DNA from: CAIQJJ01 sp964606085
GTDB taxonomy: Bacteria; Chloroflexota; Anaerolineae; Anaerolineales; UBA4823
Assembly: GCA_964606085.1 (NCBI GenBank)
Contig: CAZSFD010000029.1
Coordinates: 1-53,245, forward strand
Reading direction: 5' to 3'
DNA length: 53,245 nt
The translations under genes were made by a program, and so were the position numbers. Each line of letters starts with the position of its first letter. Within the stretch, counting starts at the first letter, position 1. The notes under the pieces are model-generated. The model was not told the origin of the DNA, searched no databases, and saw only the letters and a program-made list of their open reading frames with translations. This document shows, piece by piece, positions 27,971 through 35,480 of the stretch.

Positions 27971-28477
27971 TTACATGCGAATGCCGCGCAGGCGGTAGTA
28001 GAGGGTGGACACGAGGGTGAAGCTGTATACGCCGGCCCAGATCAGGCCAAACAGGCTGAAACTGAGCAGCGCGCCCAGCAGCGCCCAGGCGCAGCCCAAC
28101 GCCGCGCCCACGGCGGCAGTGATGAAGAGCGGGTTCGAGCGGCGTTTGCGCACCGCCGCGCGCACCAGTTCCGCCGTCACACCACCCACCAGCGGGCCGA
28201 CAAAGAGCGTGAGGAAACCGATGTAAGGCAGCACCAGCCCGCCCAAAAAGGCTGGCACAGCCGCAACGATGAAGGCGATGGGGAAGTCGAAATTTTGGGC
28301 GGTGTCGAACACTTTTTGCTGGCCGCGCACGCACTCGCGGCAGCGGTAGCCGGTGGGGGTGAGTACGGCGCATTTGATGCAAATCGGCTTTTCGCAGCGG
28401 TTACAGCGCAGCGAGGTTTCTACGCCGGGATGATTGACGCAGGCCAGGGTGGATGCGGAGGGGGTCGAGTCGGTCAT
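27971..28477 (-). CDS. B-box-like zinc-finger membrane protein
   Basis: 168 aa. The N-terminal ~55 residues carry a B-box-type zinc finger: C13, H16, C25, C28, C33, C36 and a later C-R-E-C pair. About four hydrophobic segments follow at ~70-90, ~92-108, ~120-140 and ~142-160. Proteins of this layout (zinc finger plus small membrane domain) are common but uncharacterised. The start overlaps the stop of the NAD kinase gene by four bases. Confidence 0.8.
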   Translation of the reverse strand: MTDSTPSASTLACVNHPGVETSLRCNRCEKPICIKCAVLTPTGYRCRECVRGQQKVFDTAQNFDFPIAFIVAAVPAFLGGLVLPYIGFLTLFVGPLVGGVTAELVRAAVRKRRSNPLFITAAVGAALGCAWALLGALLSFSLFGLIWAGVYSFTLVSTLYYRLRGIRM

Positions 28478-29349
28478 CGGGAGTTTCCTGTGGTAGCGGG
28501 ATTGCGGTTCATGTGGGGGGTGAGGTTGCGGTAAAAGTAACCGGGGTCTTGAAAGCGGACGAACTGCGTGACATGCGCGCCGGCGCGTACATCCACGCGG
28601 TCTTGCAGGTTGAGTGTGACGGGCGGCTGGCCGTCCACGCTGAAAACGGCGGGCATCTCACCGATGACGGTGATACTCACCGCCGAGCCTTCGGCCAGCA
28701 CGATGGCCCGATCCACCGAGAGATGCGGTGCGACCGGCACGAGCAGGATGTTGCGCAGGGTGGGCGGCAGAATTGGCCCGCCGGCCGCCAGGGCGTAGGC
28801 GGTGGAGCCGGTGGGCGTGGCGGCGATCAGGGCGTCGGCCACGTAGGTGGTGAGTGGCTGCCCATCCACCTCAGCAGACAGGTGAACCGGGCGGGTGACG
28901 GCGCCACGGGTGACAACCACTTCATTCAACACATCCCAGGCGCTGAGTTTCTCGGCCTCGCGCCAGTGTTCGGCGTTGAGCATCATGCGCCTTTCGAGCC
29001 AGTAGCGCCCTTCGAGCAGGCGTGGCAAGAAGTTGGGCCACTGCGCCTGCTGCAACTCGGTGAGGAAGCCAAAACGCCCCAGGTTGATGCCCAAAATGGG
29101 CGTATCGTGCGGGGCGCAGAGATGCCCGGCGCGCAGCATGGTGCCATCACCACCGAGGGCGATCACCAGGTCGAAGGCGCGCTTGCGCACATCGCCGCGC
29201 AATTGCTCATCATTCAGCAAGCCGCCGCTGACGCGAATGCCACGCTGGCGCAGGTATTCGGCCACCGGTTCGACCTCGGCAATGGCCGCCGGTAACTGTG
29301 AGTTTGCCAGCACAGCCACGTGCCGCAAGGGGGCAGGGGGTTCAGACAT
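28474..29349 (-). CDS. nadK: NAD kinase
   Basis: 291 aa, usual family length. Phosphorylates NAD+ to NADP+ in the cytoplasm. Diagnostic GGDGTML motif with catalytic D68, the NLGRFGFLTE segment, the NE pair in VLNEVVV, and T-P-T-G-S-T-A-Y-A-L-A-A-G-G-P nucleotide-binding motif. C-terminal V-S-V-D-G-Q is typical. Coupled to the downstream zinc-finger gene by a four-base overlap. Confidence 0.95.
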   Translation of the reverse strand: MSEPPAPLRHVAVLANSQLPAAIAEVEPVAEYLRQRGIRVSGGLLNDEQLRGDVRKRAFDLVIALGGDGTMLRAGHLCAPHDTPILGINLGRFGFLTELQQAQWPNFLPRLLEGRYWLERRMMLNAEHWREAEKLSAWDVLNEVVVTRGAVTRPVHLSAEVDGQPLTTYVADALIAATPTGSTAYALAAGGPILPPTLRNILLVPVAPHLSVDRAIVLAEGSAVSITVIGEMPAVFSVDGQPPVTLNLQDRVDVRAGAHVTQFVRFQDPGYFYRNLTPHMNRNPATTGNSR

Positions 29350-29402
29350 GGGGCGTATTATAAGGTCAAAGGTGGAAGGTTGAAAGTTGTGCGTTCTGAC
29401 CT

Positions 29403-29912
29403 TCAGCCAAGTTTCTGGTCACAGGCGTTGCGGTAGCCACAGCGGGCGCAGCGTTGCGGCGAGGCGTGCGAACGCGGCAGGGGTTGACGGGTGGGGTGCG
29501 ATTGGATTTCCAGCACCAGATCAACCAGGGCATTTTCGAGTTCGGGGGTGTAGTCAATGGCGAAGGTGCGTTCGGGGTAATGGATCAGTCCGTAGGGCGG
29601 GCGGCGGCCGGTGGTGCTATGCACCAGCAGGCAGTAGGCGGCCAACTGGTAAATATGGCTATCGTAAGGGGCTTCGGTGCGGCTGGATTTGACTTCAACG
29701 GGGATGGTGTCGCCATCTACTTCGACGAGGTAATCGGGCTTGCCGGTGATGCCCAGGTTGGGGTCGTAGAGCGGCTTTTCCACGCGCCCCCAGCGCGACG
29801 TGTCCGCGTAGACCACGCGTCCACCCGGCAGCCCGGCGGCTTTTTGGCGTCTGCCAGCCAGGAAGAAGAAAACCAGGGCGATAAGAAAGAATGCGAGGGC
29901 GAGAATGAGCAT
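29403..29912 (-). CDS. Cas4-like membrane nuclease, C-terminal catalytic half
   Basis: 169 aa. Membrane helix at residues 1-19, then a PD-(D/E)XK nuclease core: Asp in GKPDYLVEV, E-V-K in PVEVKSS, Q-L-A-A-Y (motif with Gln/Tyr), and a C-terminal Fe-S cysteine cluster C-A-R-C-G-Y-R-N-A-C. The fourth cluster Cys expected near the N-terminus is missing here but present in the upstream half (29955-30191). Both halves lie in one frame, separated by TGA 29955-29957 and 14 codons. No Shine-Dalgarno precedes this ATG, which argues that the gene was once (or still is) a single reading frame. Related Cas4/RecB-like proteins cut or trim DNA; no CRISPR array is in the window. Confidence 0.8.
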   Translation of the reverse strand: MLILALAFFLIALVFFFLAGRRQKAAGLPGGRVVYADTSRWGRVEKPLYDPNLGITGKPDYLVEVDGDTIPVEVKSSRTEAPYDSHIYQLAAYCLLVHSTTGRRPPYGLIHYPERTFAIDYTPELENALVDLVLEIQSHPTRQPLPRSHASPQRCARCGYRNACDQKLG

Positions 29913-29954
29913 CGAGCTAAAAAACGCTGATCGAGCGCAGAACGGCGCGTGGTG

Positions 29955-30191
29955 TCATAACGCGCCTTGCAGCAGGGCAATCACACCCGCCACCAGGGCC
30001 GCCAGCAGCAGGGCATAGGCCAACGAACGCAGGCAGCCCGCCGCCAGCACCGAGCGGCCATGTTCTTCGTGCAATTGAGTGCCGGTGAGCAGATCGGCCT
30101 GGTTGGCGTTCTGAACCCCTTTTTGTTGATACGACCAGGCGCGTTGACAATACAGGTAAGTGCCAATTTCAGAGGCGCGGACGGTTTTCAT
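29955..30191 (-). CDS. Cas4-like membrane nuclease, N-terminal half
   Basis: 78 aa. ASEIGTYLYCQRAW and the G-T-Q-L-H-E-E-H motif are the N-terminal Cas4/DUF83 signature with the first Fe-S Cys and the conserved His. A hydrophobic segment (~55-75) ends at stop TGA 29955-29957. It continues in the same frame into the catalytic half after 14 codons. Starts at ATG 30191 (MKTVRASEIG); an upstream in-frame extension to 30251 would be encoded by a G-rich repeat and is rejected. No Shine-Dalgarno visible because that repeat occupies the site. Confidence 0.72.
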   Translation of the reverse strand: MKTVRASEIGTYLYCQRAWSYQQKGVQNANQADLLTGTQLHEEHGRSVLAAGCLRSLAYALLLAALVAGVIALLQGAL

Positions 30192-30204
30192 GGGGAAAGA
30201 GGGG

Positions 30205-30298
30205 GGCAGGGGACAGGGAGCAAGGGGCAAGGAGCAGGAAGCAAGGGGCAAGGGGCAGGGTCAAAGAAACCTGCTACCTGCCACCTGCTCCCTGCAAC
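30205..30298. repeat. G-rich low-complexity repeat array
   Basis: Tandem variants of CAAGGGGCAAGGAGCAGG over ~75 bases on the (+) strand, then a complementary-looking CTGCTACCTGCCACCTGCTCC tract. Non-coding, between the Cas4-like start and the translin stop. Confidence 0.6.
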
Positions 30299-30299
30299 T

Positions 30300-30935
30300 T
30301 CACATCTTCTCCAACCGCGCTTCGAGCTGCCGCATCTGCCGTTCGAGGGCGTCCTGGCGCAGGCTGAGAGTCAGGTCGCCGCGGGTGCGTTCGATCAGGC
30401 TGCGGGCGATGTCAGTCAGGCGGCGTAGACCGCCGGTGATGGCGTCGGGATAGTCCATCGTCACCAGCACGGCATAGATGTCGTCCATGATGGTCAGCAG
30501 GCGTTGGGCTTCGTCAGGCTGGCTGTTGAGCAGGGCATCGAGGCAGCGGCGGCGCATCTCACCGACGGCTTCGGCCAAACCTTGCAAAAAGGTGGCTTCT
30601 TCGATCTGCAATTCTTCGGGGGACGGCAGACGGCCATCGTTGAGCAGGGCGTAGACGATGTTGGCCTCGGCGAACTCTTTTAGCGCATCCTGCGAGTAAC
30701 CGGCGTAATACAGGTCGGGGTATTCACCCGCCATCAGGCGGATGGAGGCGGCCAGGGTGCTGGCCTCGGCCAGGTTTTGTTCGGCCAGGTCGTTTTCGGC
30801 GCGGTGGGCGGCGCGAATGGCGTTGGCGCAGTGACGGGTGAGTGTGCGCGTCTGCGCCAGCACGCGGTCACGGGCGGCGGTGCGGGCTTCAAAGGAGGCG
30901 TGAATGCGCTCGGCAATACTGTCGAGATGTTCCAT
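30300..30935 (-). CDS. Translin-family protein
   Basis: 211 aa all-helical protein matching archaeal/bacterial translins: RTLTRHCANAIRAAHR, GYSQDALKEFAEANIVYALL, F-L-Q-G-L-A-E-A-V-G-E-M-R-R-R-C-L-D, MDDIYAVLVTMDYPDAITGGLRRLTDIARSLIERTRGDLT and a terminal amphipathic helix. In eukaryotes translin with TRAX forms an octameric RNA-binding and RNase complex (C3PO); bacterial roles are not established. It lies three bases after the DUF3467 gene stop, so probably co-transcribed. Confidence 0.82.
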   Translation of the reverse strand: MEHLDSIAERIHASFEARTAARDRVLAQTRTLTRHCANAIRAAHRAENDLAEQNLAEASTLAASIRLMAGEYPDLYYAGYSQDALKEFAEANIVYALLNDGRLPSPEELQIEEATFLQGLAEAVGEMRRRCLDALLNSQPDEAQRLLTIMDDIYAVLVTMDYPDAITGGLRRLTDIARSLIERTRGDLTLSLRQDALERQMRQLEARLEKM

Positions 30936-30938
30936 AGC

Positions 30939-31274
30939 TTATTCCTTCGGTGGTTCAGGCGGCTGCGGCGGGCGGAAGAGATAATCGGCCAGCGAAACTT
31001 CGCCGGGGATTTTAATCTCGCCAAAGGATGCCTCGTATTTCGCCAGGTTTTCGGCCAGGGCGCGATAAAACAGCTTGGCGCCCAATGGCGACATGACCAC
31101 GCGTGAGCGCACGCGCGCCGGGCTGGCACCGGGCATGAAATAGGCGAAATCGAAAACCAGTTCGGAGGGCGAATGGGCGATGCGCACCAGGTTGGCGTAC
31201 GCGGCATCGAGGTCGGCGGGGACTTCGAGCGGCGGCGCTGGTGGATAGATGGGGCGGGCAGGAGGGGTCGTCAT
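30939..31274 (-). CDS. DUF3467 protein
   Basis: 111 aa. Contains the DUF3467 signature: YANLVRIAHSPSELVFDFAYFMPG, V-x-S-R-V-V-M-S-P-L-G-A-K and A-L-A-E-N-L-x-K-Y-E. Function of the family is unknown. Pro-rich N- and C-termini. Followed by translin after three bases; preceded by ssb 71 bp upstream. Confidence 0.87.
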   Translation of the reverse strand: MTTPPARPIYPPAPPLEVPADLDAAYANLVRIAHSPSELVFDFAYFMPGASPARVRSRVVMSPLGAKLFYRALAENLAKYEASFGEIKIPGEVSLADYLFRPPQPPEPPKE

Positions 31275-31345
31275 GGATGGATACCTCGCAAAAAAAGCGA
31301 ATGGCTGCCCGCGAGTGGGCAGCCATTCGGCAGGGTGGGTGCGCT

Positions 31346-31783
31346 TTAGAAGGGGATGTTGTCGCCTTCGGGGTCAGCATAGGGCACTTCGCCGCCGCCC
31401 TGGTAGCCACCGCCCTGGTAACCACCTTCGCTCTCTTCGCCACGGCTAGAAAGGAAGCGTACAGTGTTGGCGGTGATTTCATAAGACGCACCAGGGCCAT
31501 TTTGACCCTGCCAGATACGCGGCGCGCCAGTTTTCGGATCGGGGTTGAGCCGCCCTTCGACCAACACTTTACTGCCTTTTTTGAGATACTGATTACACGT
31601 CTCGGCTTGTTTCCCCCACGCGCTTACACGAAACCAGATCGTTTCTTGCACGAGTTGGCCGCCCGAATCGGTATATTTACGGCTGGTTGCCACACTAAAA
31701 TTGGTGACAGCCTGACCACTGGGGGTATAGCGCATCTCAGGGTCACGCCCCAAATTGCCAACGATGATAATGGTGTGATACAT
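31346..31783 (-). CDS. ssb: Single-stranded DNA-binding protein
   Basis: 145 aa. ATG at 31783 has GGAGG five bases upstream and gives the canonical MYHTIIIVGNLGRDPEMRYTPSGQAVTNFSVATS start; a longer frame to 31864 is rejected. OB-fold to ~residue 110 with TIWFRVSAWGKQAE and L-V-E-G-R-L. Glycine-rich linker with two GGYQG units, then acidic tail DPEGDNIPF that normally binds partner proteins. Confidence 0.95.
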   Translation of the reverse strand: MYHTIIIVGNLGRDPEMRYTPSGQAVTNFSVATSRKYTDSGGQLVQETIWFRVSAWGKQAETCNQYLKKGSKVLVEGRLNPDPKTGAPRIWQGQNGPGASYEITANTVRFLSSRGEESEGGYQGGGYQGGGEVPYADPEGDNIPF

Positions 31784-31879
31784 AGGTTCCTCCACAGTTT
31801 CGGTACGCGGGCTGTCTTTTGTTCCAGGTGACCACCACCCGGGGCAGGCCATAAAAACACGCACCGTTTATATAGAACA

Positions 31880-31891
31880 ATTGTACTCCAA
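31880..31891 (-). promoter_or_regulatory. Candidate promoter of ssb
   Basis: TTG-GAG-TACAAT on the (-) strand: -10 TACAAT at 31880-31885 with TTG three bases upstream, about 100 bases before the ssb ATG. Shares the TTGNNNTA(T/C)AAT-like arrangement seen at 37711, 41882 and 49852. Confidence 0.4.
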
Positions 31892-31907
31892 CTTAACCAA
31901 AACGGCG

Positions 31908-33794
31908 CTAAAACAGGCCCACCACGCGCCCGGTCTCCAGGTCCAAGTCTACATCATAGAATACCGGGCGGGTGGGCAGGCCGGGCATGGTGCGCATCTC
32001 GCCCACCAGCGGGTACAGGAAGCCCGCCCCCACCGAGGCGCGCAGGTCGCTGATGGGGATGCGATAGCCGCTTGGCACGCCCTTGAGCGCGGGGTCGTGG
32101 CTGAGGCTGAGATGGGTTTTCGCCATGCAGATCGGCAGGTTGTCGAAACCGAGGCGGGTGTAGAGTGCGATCTTGGCTTCGGCTTCGGGGGTGTAATCCA
32201 CGCCATCTGCGCCGTAGATTTCAGTGCAGATGGTTGCGATCTTGGCCTTGATGGAGGCATCCAGCGGGTAGAGAAACTCGAAACGCGCCGGCTGTTCACA
32301 GGCTTTCACCACAGCTTCGGCCAATTGCACCGTTCCTTTGCCGCCTTCCATCCAGTGCGTGCAGACCACGGCATCTTCGGCGCCGGCTTCGATGGCCGCC
32401 TGCCGGACGATTTCGCATTCGTGGGCGGTATCGGTGGCGAAGGAGTTGACCGCCACCACCACGGGGGTGCCAAAGCGCCGGGCGTTGCGCATGTGATGCT
32501 GCAAATTGGGCAGGCCGGCACGCAGCAAATCGAGATTTTCATCGGTATAGGCGGCGGGCAGGGGTTTGCCCGCCACCACCTTCGGCCCGCCGCCGTGCAT
32601 CTTGAGCGCACGCACGGTGGCTACCAGCACCACGCAGTTGGGGATCAGGCCCGAATAGCGGCATTTGATGTCGAAGAACTTCTCCATGCCGATGTCGGCA
32701 CCAAAGCCCGACTCGGTGACGACGTAGTCGGCCAGTTTGAGAGCGATGCGGTCGGCGATGATCGAGCTGTTGCCGTGGGCGATGTTGGCAAACGGCCCGG
32801 CGTGGACGAAAACGGGCGTGCCTTCGAGCGTTTGCATCAGCGTGGGTTTGATGGCGTCTTTCATCAGCACCGTCAGGGCGCCGGCGGCCCCCAGGTCTTC
32901 GGCGGTGATGGCTGCGCCGGCCTTGCTGGTGCCGATGACCATCGCCCCCAGGCGTTGGCGCATATCGGCCAGGTCTGAGGTGAGCGCCAAAATCGCCATA
33001 ATCTCGCTGGCCACAGTGATGTCGAAGCCGGTGGTACGTTCCATGCCTTTTTCTTCTGGCCCCTGGCCGATAGTGATCTGGCGCAGGAAGCGGTCGTTGG
33101 TATCCATCACGCGCCGCCAGGTGATCGAGGCGGGGTCAATATCGAGGCGGGCGAAGCGGCTGCGTTCTTCGGCGGTCAGTTCGTTGGGATCGGTTTTCTC
33201 GATGCCGAGCTTTTGCAGGCGGCGGATCATCGAGGGCGAGAACCGGCGCTGGCCCTGCTTATCGGCGGGGCATAGAGCGTTGAAGAGTTTGGCGTCGTCG
33301 GGCTGGGCGGCTTCGTGCAAAATGCGGGCGTCAATGGCGGCAGCCAGCAGGTTGTTGGCGGCGGTGATGGCGTGGATGTCGCCGGTGAGGTGCAGGTTGA
33401 AATCTTCCATCGGCACCACCTGGCTGTAGCCGCCGCCGGCCGCGCCGCCCTTGATGCCAAAGGTGGGGCCTTGCGAGGGCTGGCGAATGCAGGTGAAGGT
33501 GCGTTTGCCCAGGTGCGCGCCGAGCGCCTGCGCAAGGCCCACCGTGGTCGTGGTTTTGCCTTCGCCGAGGGGGGTAGGCGTAATGGCAGTGACATCAATG
33601 TACCTGCCATTGGGGCGGTCTGCCAGGCGTTGGAGGACATTGAGGCGCACCTTGGCCTCGTACTCGCCGTGCAGTTCGAGTTCGCCGGGCAGCAGGCCGA
33701 TTTCCTCGGCAATTTGGAGGATCGGTTTAAGTTCGGCTTCCTGAGCAATTTCAATATCAGAGGGGACCGGAAAATGCAGCTTGAGTGGGGACAT
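31908..33794 (-). CDS. fhs: Formate--tetrahydrofolate ligase
   Basis: 628 aa, longer than most bacterial enzymes (~557) and close to the length of the eukaryotic MTHFD1 ligase domain. Makes 10-formyl-THF from formate, THF and ATP in one-carbon metabolism and the Wood-Ljungdahl methyl branch. P-loop T-P-L-G-E-G-K-T-T-T near residue 75, then R-Q-P-S-Q-G-P-T-F-G-I-K-G-G-A-A-G-G-G, D-I-H-A-I-T-A-A-N-N-L, F-V-H-A-G-P-F-A-N-I-A-H-G-N-S-S, and E-S-G-F-G-A-D. Ribosome site GAGG before ATG. Promoter and CRP-like site lie upstream. Confidence 0.97.
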   Translation of the reverse strand: MSPLKLHFPVPSDIEIAQEAELKPILQIAEEIGLLPGELELHGEYEAKVRLNVLQRLADRPNGRYIDVTAITPTPLGEGKTTTTVGLAQALGAHLGKRTFTCIRQPSQGPTFGIKGGAAGGGYSQVVPMEDFNLHLTGDIHAITAANNLLAAAIDARILHEAAQPDDAKLFNALCPADKQGQRRFSPSMIRRLQKLGIEKTDPNELTAEERSRFARLDIDPASITWRRVMDTNDRFLRQITIGQGPEEKGMERTTGFDITVASEIMAILALTSDLADMRQRLGAMVIGTSKAGAAITAEDLGAAGALTVLMKDAIKPTLMQTLEGTPVFVHAGPFANIAHGNSSIIADRIALKLADYVVTESGFGADIGMEKFFDIKCRYSGLIPNCVVLVATVRALKMHGGGPKVVAGKPLPAAYTDENLDLLRAGLPNLQHHMRNARRFGTPVVVAVNSFATDTAHECEIVRQAAIEAGAEDAVVCTHWMEGGKGTVQLAEAVVKACEQPARFEFLYPLDASIKAKIATICTEIYGADGVDYTPEAEAKIALYTRLGFDNLPICMAKTHLSLSHDPALKGVPSGYRIPISDLRASVGAGFLYPLVGEMRTMPGLPTRPVFYDVDLDLETGRVVGLF

Positions 33795-33845
33795 GGGAAC
33801 CTCAGTTGTAAATCGGCAAGGTTTGGATATTTGTCAGACAGATTG

Positions 33846-33874
33846 ATTATCGCAAAGCCCCCGCGTCCTGACAA
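33846..33874 (-). promoter_or_regulatory. Sigma70-type promoter of fhs
   Basis: On the (-) strand, TTGTCA (33869-33874), 17-base spacer, GATAAT (33846-33851), each 5 of 6 to consensus. RNA would start near 33839, about 45 bases before the fhs ATG. Confidence 0.7.
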
Positions 33875-33895
33875 GAGATGCTTATCCTGTTCTTT

Positions 33896-33913
33896 TTGTG
33901 AAGCGTATCACAA
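33896..33913. promoter_or_regulatory. CRP/FNR-like operator upstream of fhs
   Basis: TTGTGA-AGCGTA-TCACAA: perfect 6-bp half-sites with a 6-base spacer, matching TGTGA-N6-TCACA. Its centre is about 62-66 bases upstream of the predicted fhs RNA start, the usual place for a class I CRP activator. No CRP-family gene is in the window. Confidence 0.6.
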
Positions 33914-33918
33914 AGCGA

Positions 33919-34293
33919 TTACGCTTTCCAATACCCACGGTAGCGTTCGGCCACTTGATTTAATCGGCGAAAACTGATCGGCTTGAGCAGAACCTGGTCG
34001 GCTTGCTGGGCCAGGCTTTGTGCCAGCAGGGCATCGGCAGTGGCGATGATGACGCGGGTGGGTTGTAAGCGCTGATCGGTGCGAATCTGCTGCAAGAGTT
34101 GACTGCCCGGCACGCCAGGCAGGTGCAGGTCGAGGATAACCAGGGCTGGCACAATTTCGGCCAGGCGGGTTTGCGCGGCTTCGCCATCGGTGAGCATTTC
34201 GGTATCAAACCCGGCAATTTCCAACGCCCGCTGGAAAACGATGGCCTGGTCGGCGTAATCTTCGATAACCAATGCTTTGGGTTTGGTGAGCAT
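33919..34293 (-). CDS. Single-domain response regulator receiver
   Basis: 124 aa CheY-like protein with no output domain. Acidic residues E11/D12, phospho-acceptor D55 (ILDLHLPG), Thr/Ala in IIATADA and Lys in LLKPISF are all present. Ribosome site AGGGAT before ATG. It stands alone and may pass phosphate on or bind a partner such as the kinase at 43064-45373 (inference). Confidence 0.9.
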   Translation of the reverse strand: MLTKPKALVIEDYADQAIVFQRALEIAGFDTEMLTDGEAAQTRLAEIVPALVILDLHLPGVPGSQLLQQIRTDQRLQPTRVIIATADALLAQSLAQQADQVLLKPISFRRLNQVAERYRGYWKA

Positions 34294-34385
34294 TTTTTCA
34301 TCCCTTTTGGATCAAACAGCGCTGGCGCAAACACCTGTTTTGCCCCCGGCGGTTGTTTTGAAGGTTACAAAATGCAGGCCATCTC

Positions 34386-34414
34386 ATTGTACATGAAAAT
34401 TTGAGCTTCTCCAA
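34386..34414 (-). promoter_or_regulatory. Candidate promoter of the receiver gene
   Basis: On the (-) strand, TTGGAG (34409-34414), 17-base spacer, TACAAT (34386-34391). The -35 keeps only TTG. A second TATAAT lies at 34448-34453. The 209-bp gap 34294-34502 has no gene. Confidence 0.4.
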
Positions 34415-34502
34415 TGGCGAACCGCGCATTGCGCTGCGTCTGGTTAGATTATAGCCCATCGCCCAACCCGACCCGCTTTTGGGCGGGACGCGCGCCACCA
34501 CT

Positions 34503-35480
34503 TTAATCGGAAATATCACCAAACATGGGTAGATCACTCAAATCACCCTTTTTTGAGATATATCCATGACTATTCTTTCCGTTTTTAGGTTGAATAACCG
34601 TATGGTCTATACACTCAATGGGTTCTGGAATGATATAGTCTTGTGATAATTTTTCCCAATCTACGTCGCGAAGCGTAGCAATACCATCCAAATAAAAACT
34701 TACCCAAATATCACCGATCTTTGAGTCAGGGTTTTCCATTTTGAGTTTATTCTCGGATATGTGCGCATATTCCTGATCAAGCTCAAGACCGATATATTTA
34801 CGCCCCAACCGTTTGGCAGCCAAGGCGGTGGTACCTGTGCCCGAAAATGGGTCCAGGATTACGTCGCCTTCATCGCTCGACATGAGAATTATTCTTTCAA
34901 GCAAATGAACTGGTAATTGGCAAGGATGGTTATCGCGATATTTATTATGCTTTACTCGGTGAATATCTGTCCATACATCAGACAACAATGGGCCAAATGG
35001 GTGCAACATACCTTTTTTACCGCCATAATCTTTATGCAGATACCCGCATTTACGGCAACGCTTATGGGGATAACGAATTTCGTAAAATTTGTTTTGTTTG
35101 ATCTCTTTCGCGTAAAATAAAATACCGTAATGTGAAGGCTGCAAGGATTTGCCCATTGGGGATGTTGGTGCATCCCAAGAAATCCAATGTCTAAAATGCG
35201 CCGTCTTATTCAGAATAGCTGTGTAATATGTCAGCCACTTGGGAATGTTATGCAAAAAGATAGAACCTGTAGGTTTGGTTATTCGAACCATCTCATTGAT
35301 CCAAAGTCCGCACCAATCCAGATATTCCTGTAAATCAAGGCTATCTTTCGTGCTGTTATATTTCTTTTTGAGATTAAAGGGCGGGTCTGCAAACGTTACA
35401 TCAATGCTGTTATCTGGGAGTTGGAGTAAGGTTTCTAAGCAATCGCCCTGAATAATCTTGTTCAGGTATTGATCGATCAT
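34503..35480 (-). CDS. Type II DNA methyltransferase (beta-class)
   Basis: 325 aa. Motif IV (DPPFN) precedes motif I (DPFSGTGTT), the beta-class order; methylates adenine N6 or cytosine N4. Between them a zinc-ribbon-like CRKCGYLH and the DNA-specificity segment. Lower GC than neighbours, so likely horizontally acquired. Start overlaps the upstream restriction gene stop by four bases, order R then M. Recognition site cannot be read, but the DpnII-like partner makes GATC a candidate (inference). Confidence 0.9.
   Translation of the reverse strand: MIDQYLNKIIQGDCLETLLQLPDNSIDVTFADPPFNLKKKYNSTKDSLDLQEYLDWCGLWINEMVRITKPTGSIFLHNIPKWLTYYTAILNKTAHFRHWISWDAPTSPMGKSLQPSHYGILFYAKEIKQNKFYEIRYPHKRCRKCGYLHKDYGGKKGMLHPFGPLLSDVWTDIHRVKHNKYRDNHPCQLPVHLLERIILMSSDEGDVILDPFSGTGTTALAAKRLGRKYIGLELDQEYAHISENKLKMENPDSKIGDIWVSFYLDGIATLRDVDWEKLSQDYIIPEPIECIDHTVIQPKNGKNSHGYISKKGDLSDLPMFGDISD

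Noticed and set aside
29955..29957. TGA in the Cas4-like gene read as selenocysteine
   Set aside because: It lies in a non-conserved loop between membrane helices, not at a redox or active-site position, and no bSECIS-like hairpin was seen after it.
29403..30191. CRISPR-Cas locus
   Set aside because: A Cas4-like nuclease is present, but there is no repeat-spacer array and no other cas gene in the window.
31881..32978. 365-codon open frame on the (+) strand
   Set aside because: Antisense to fhs; no family features.
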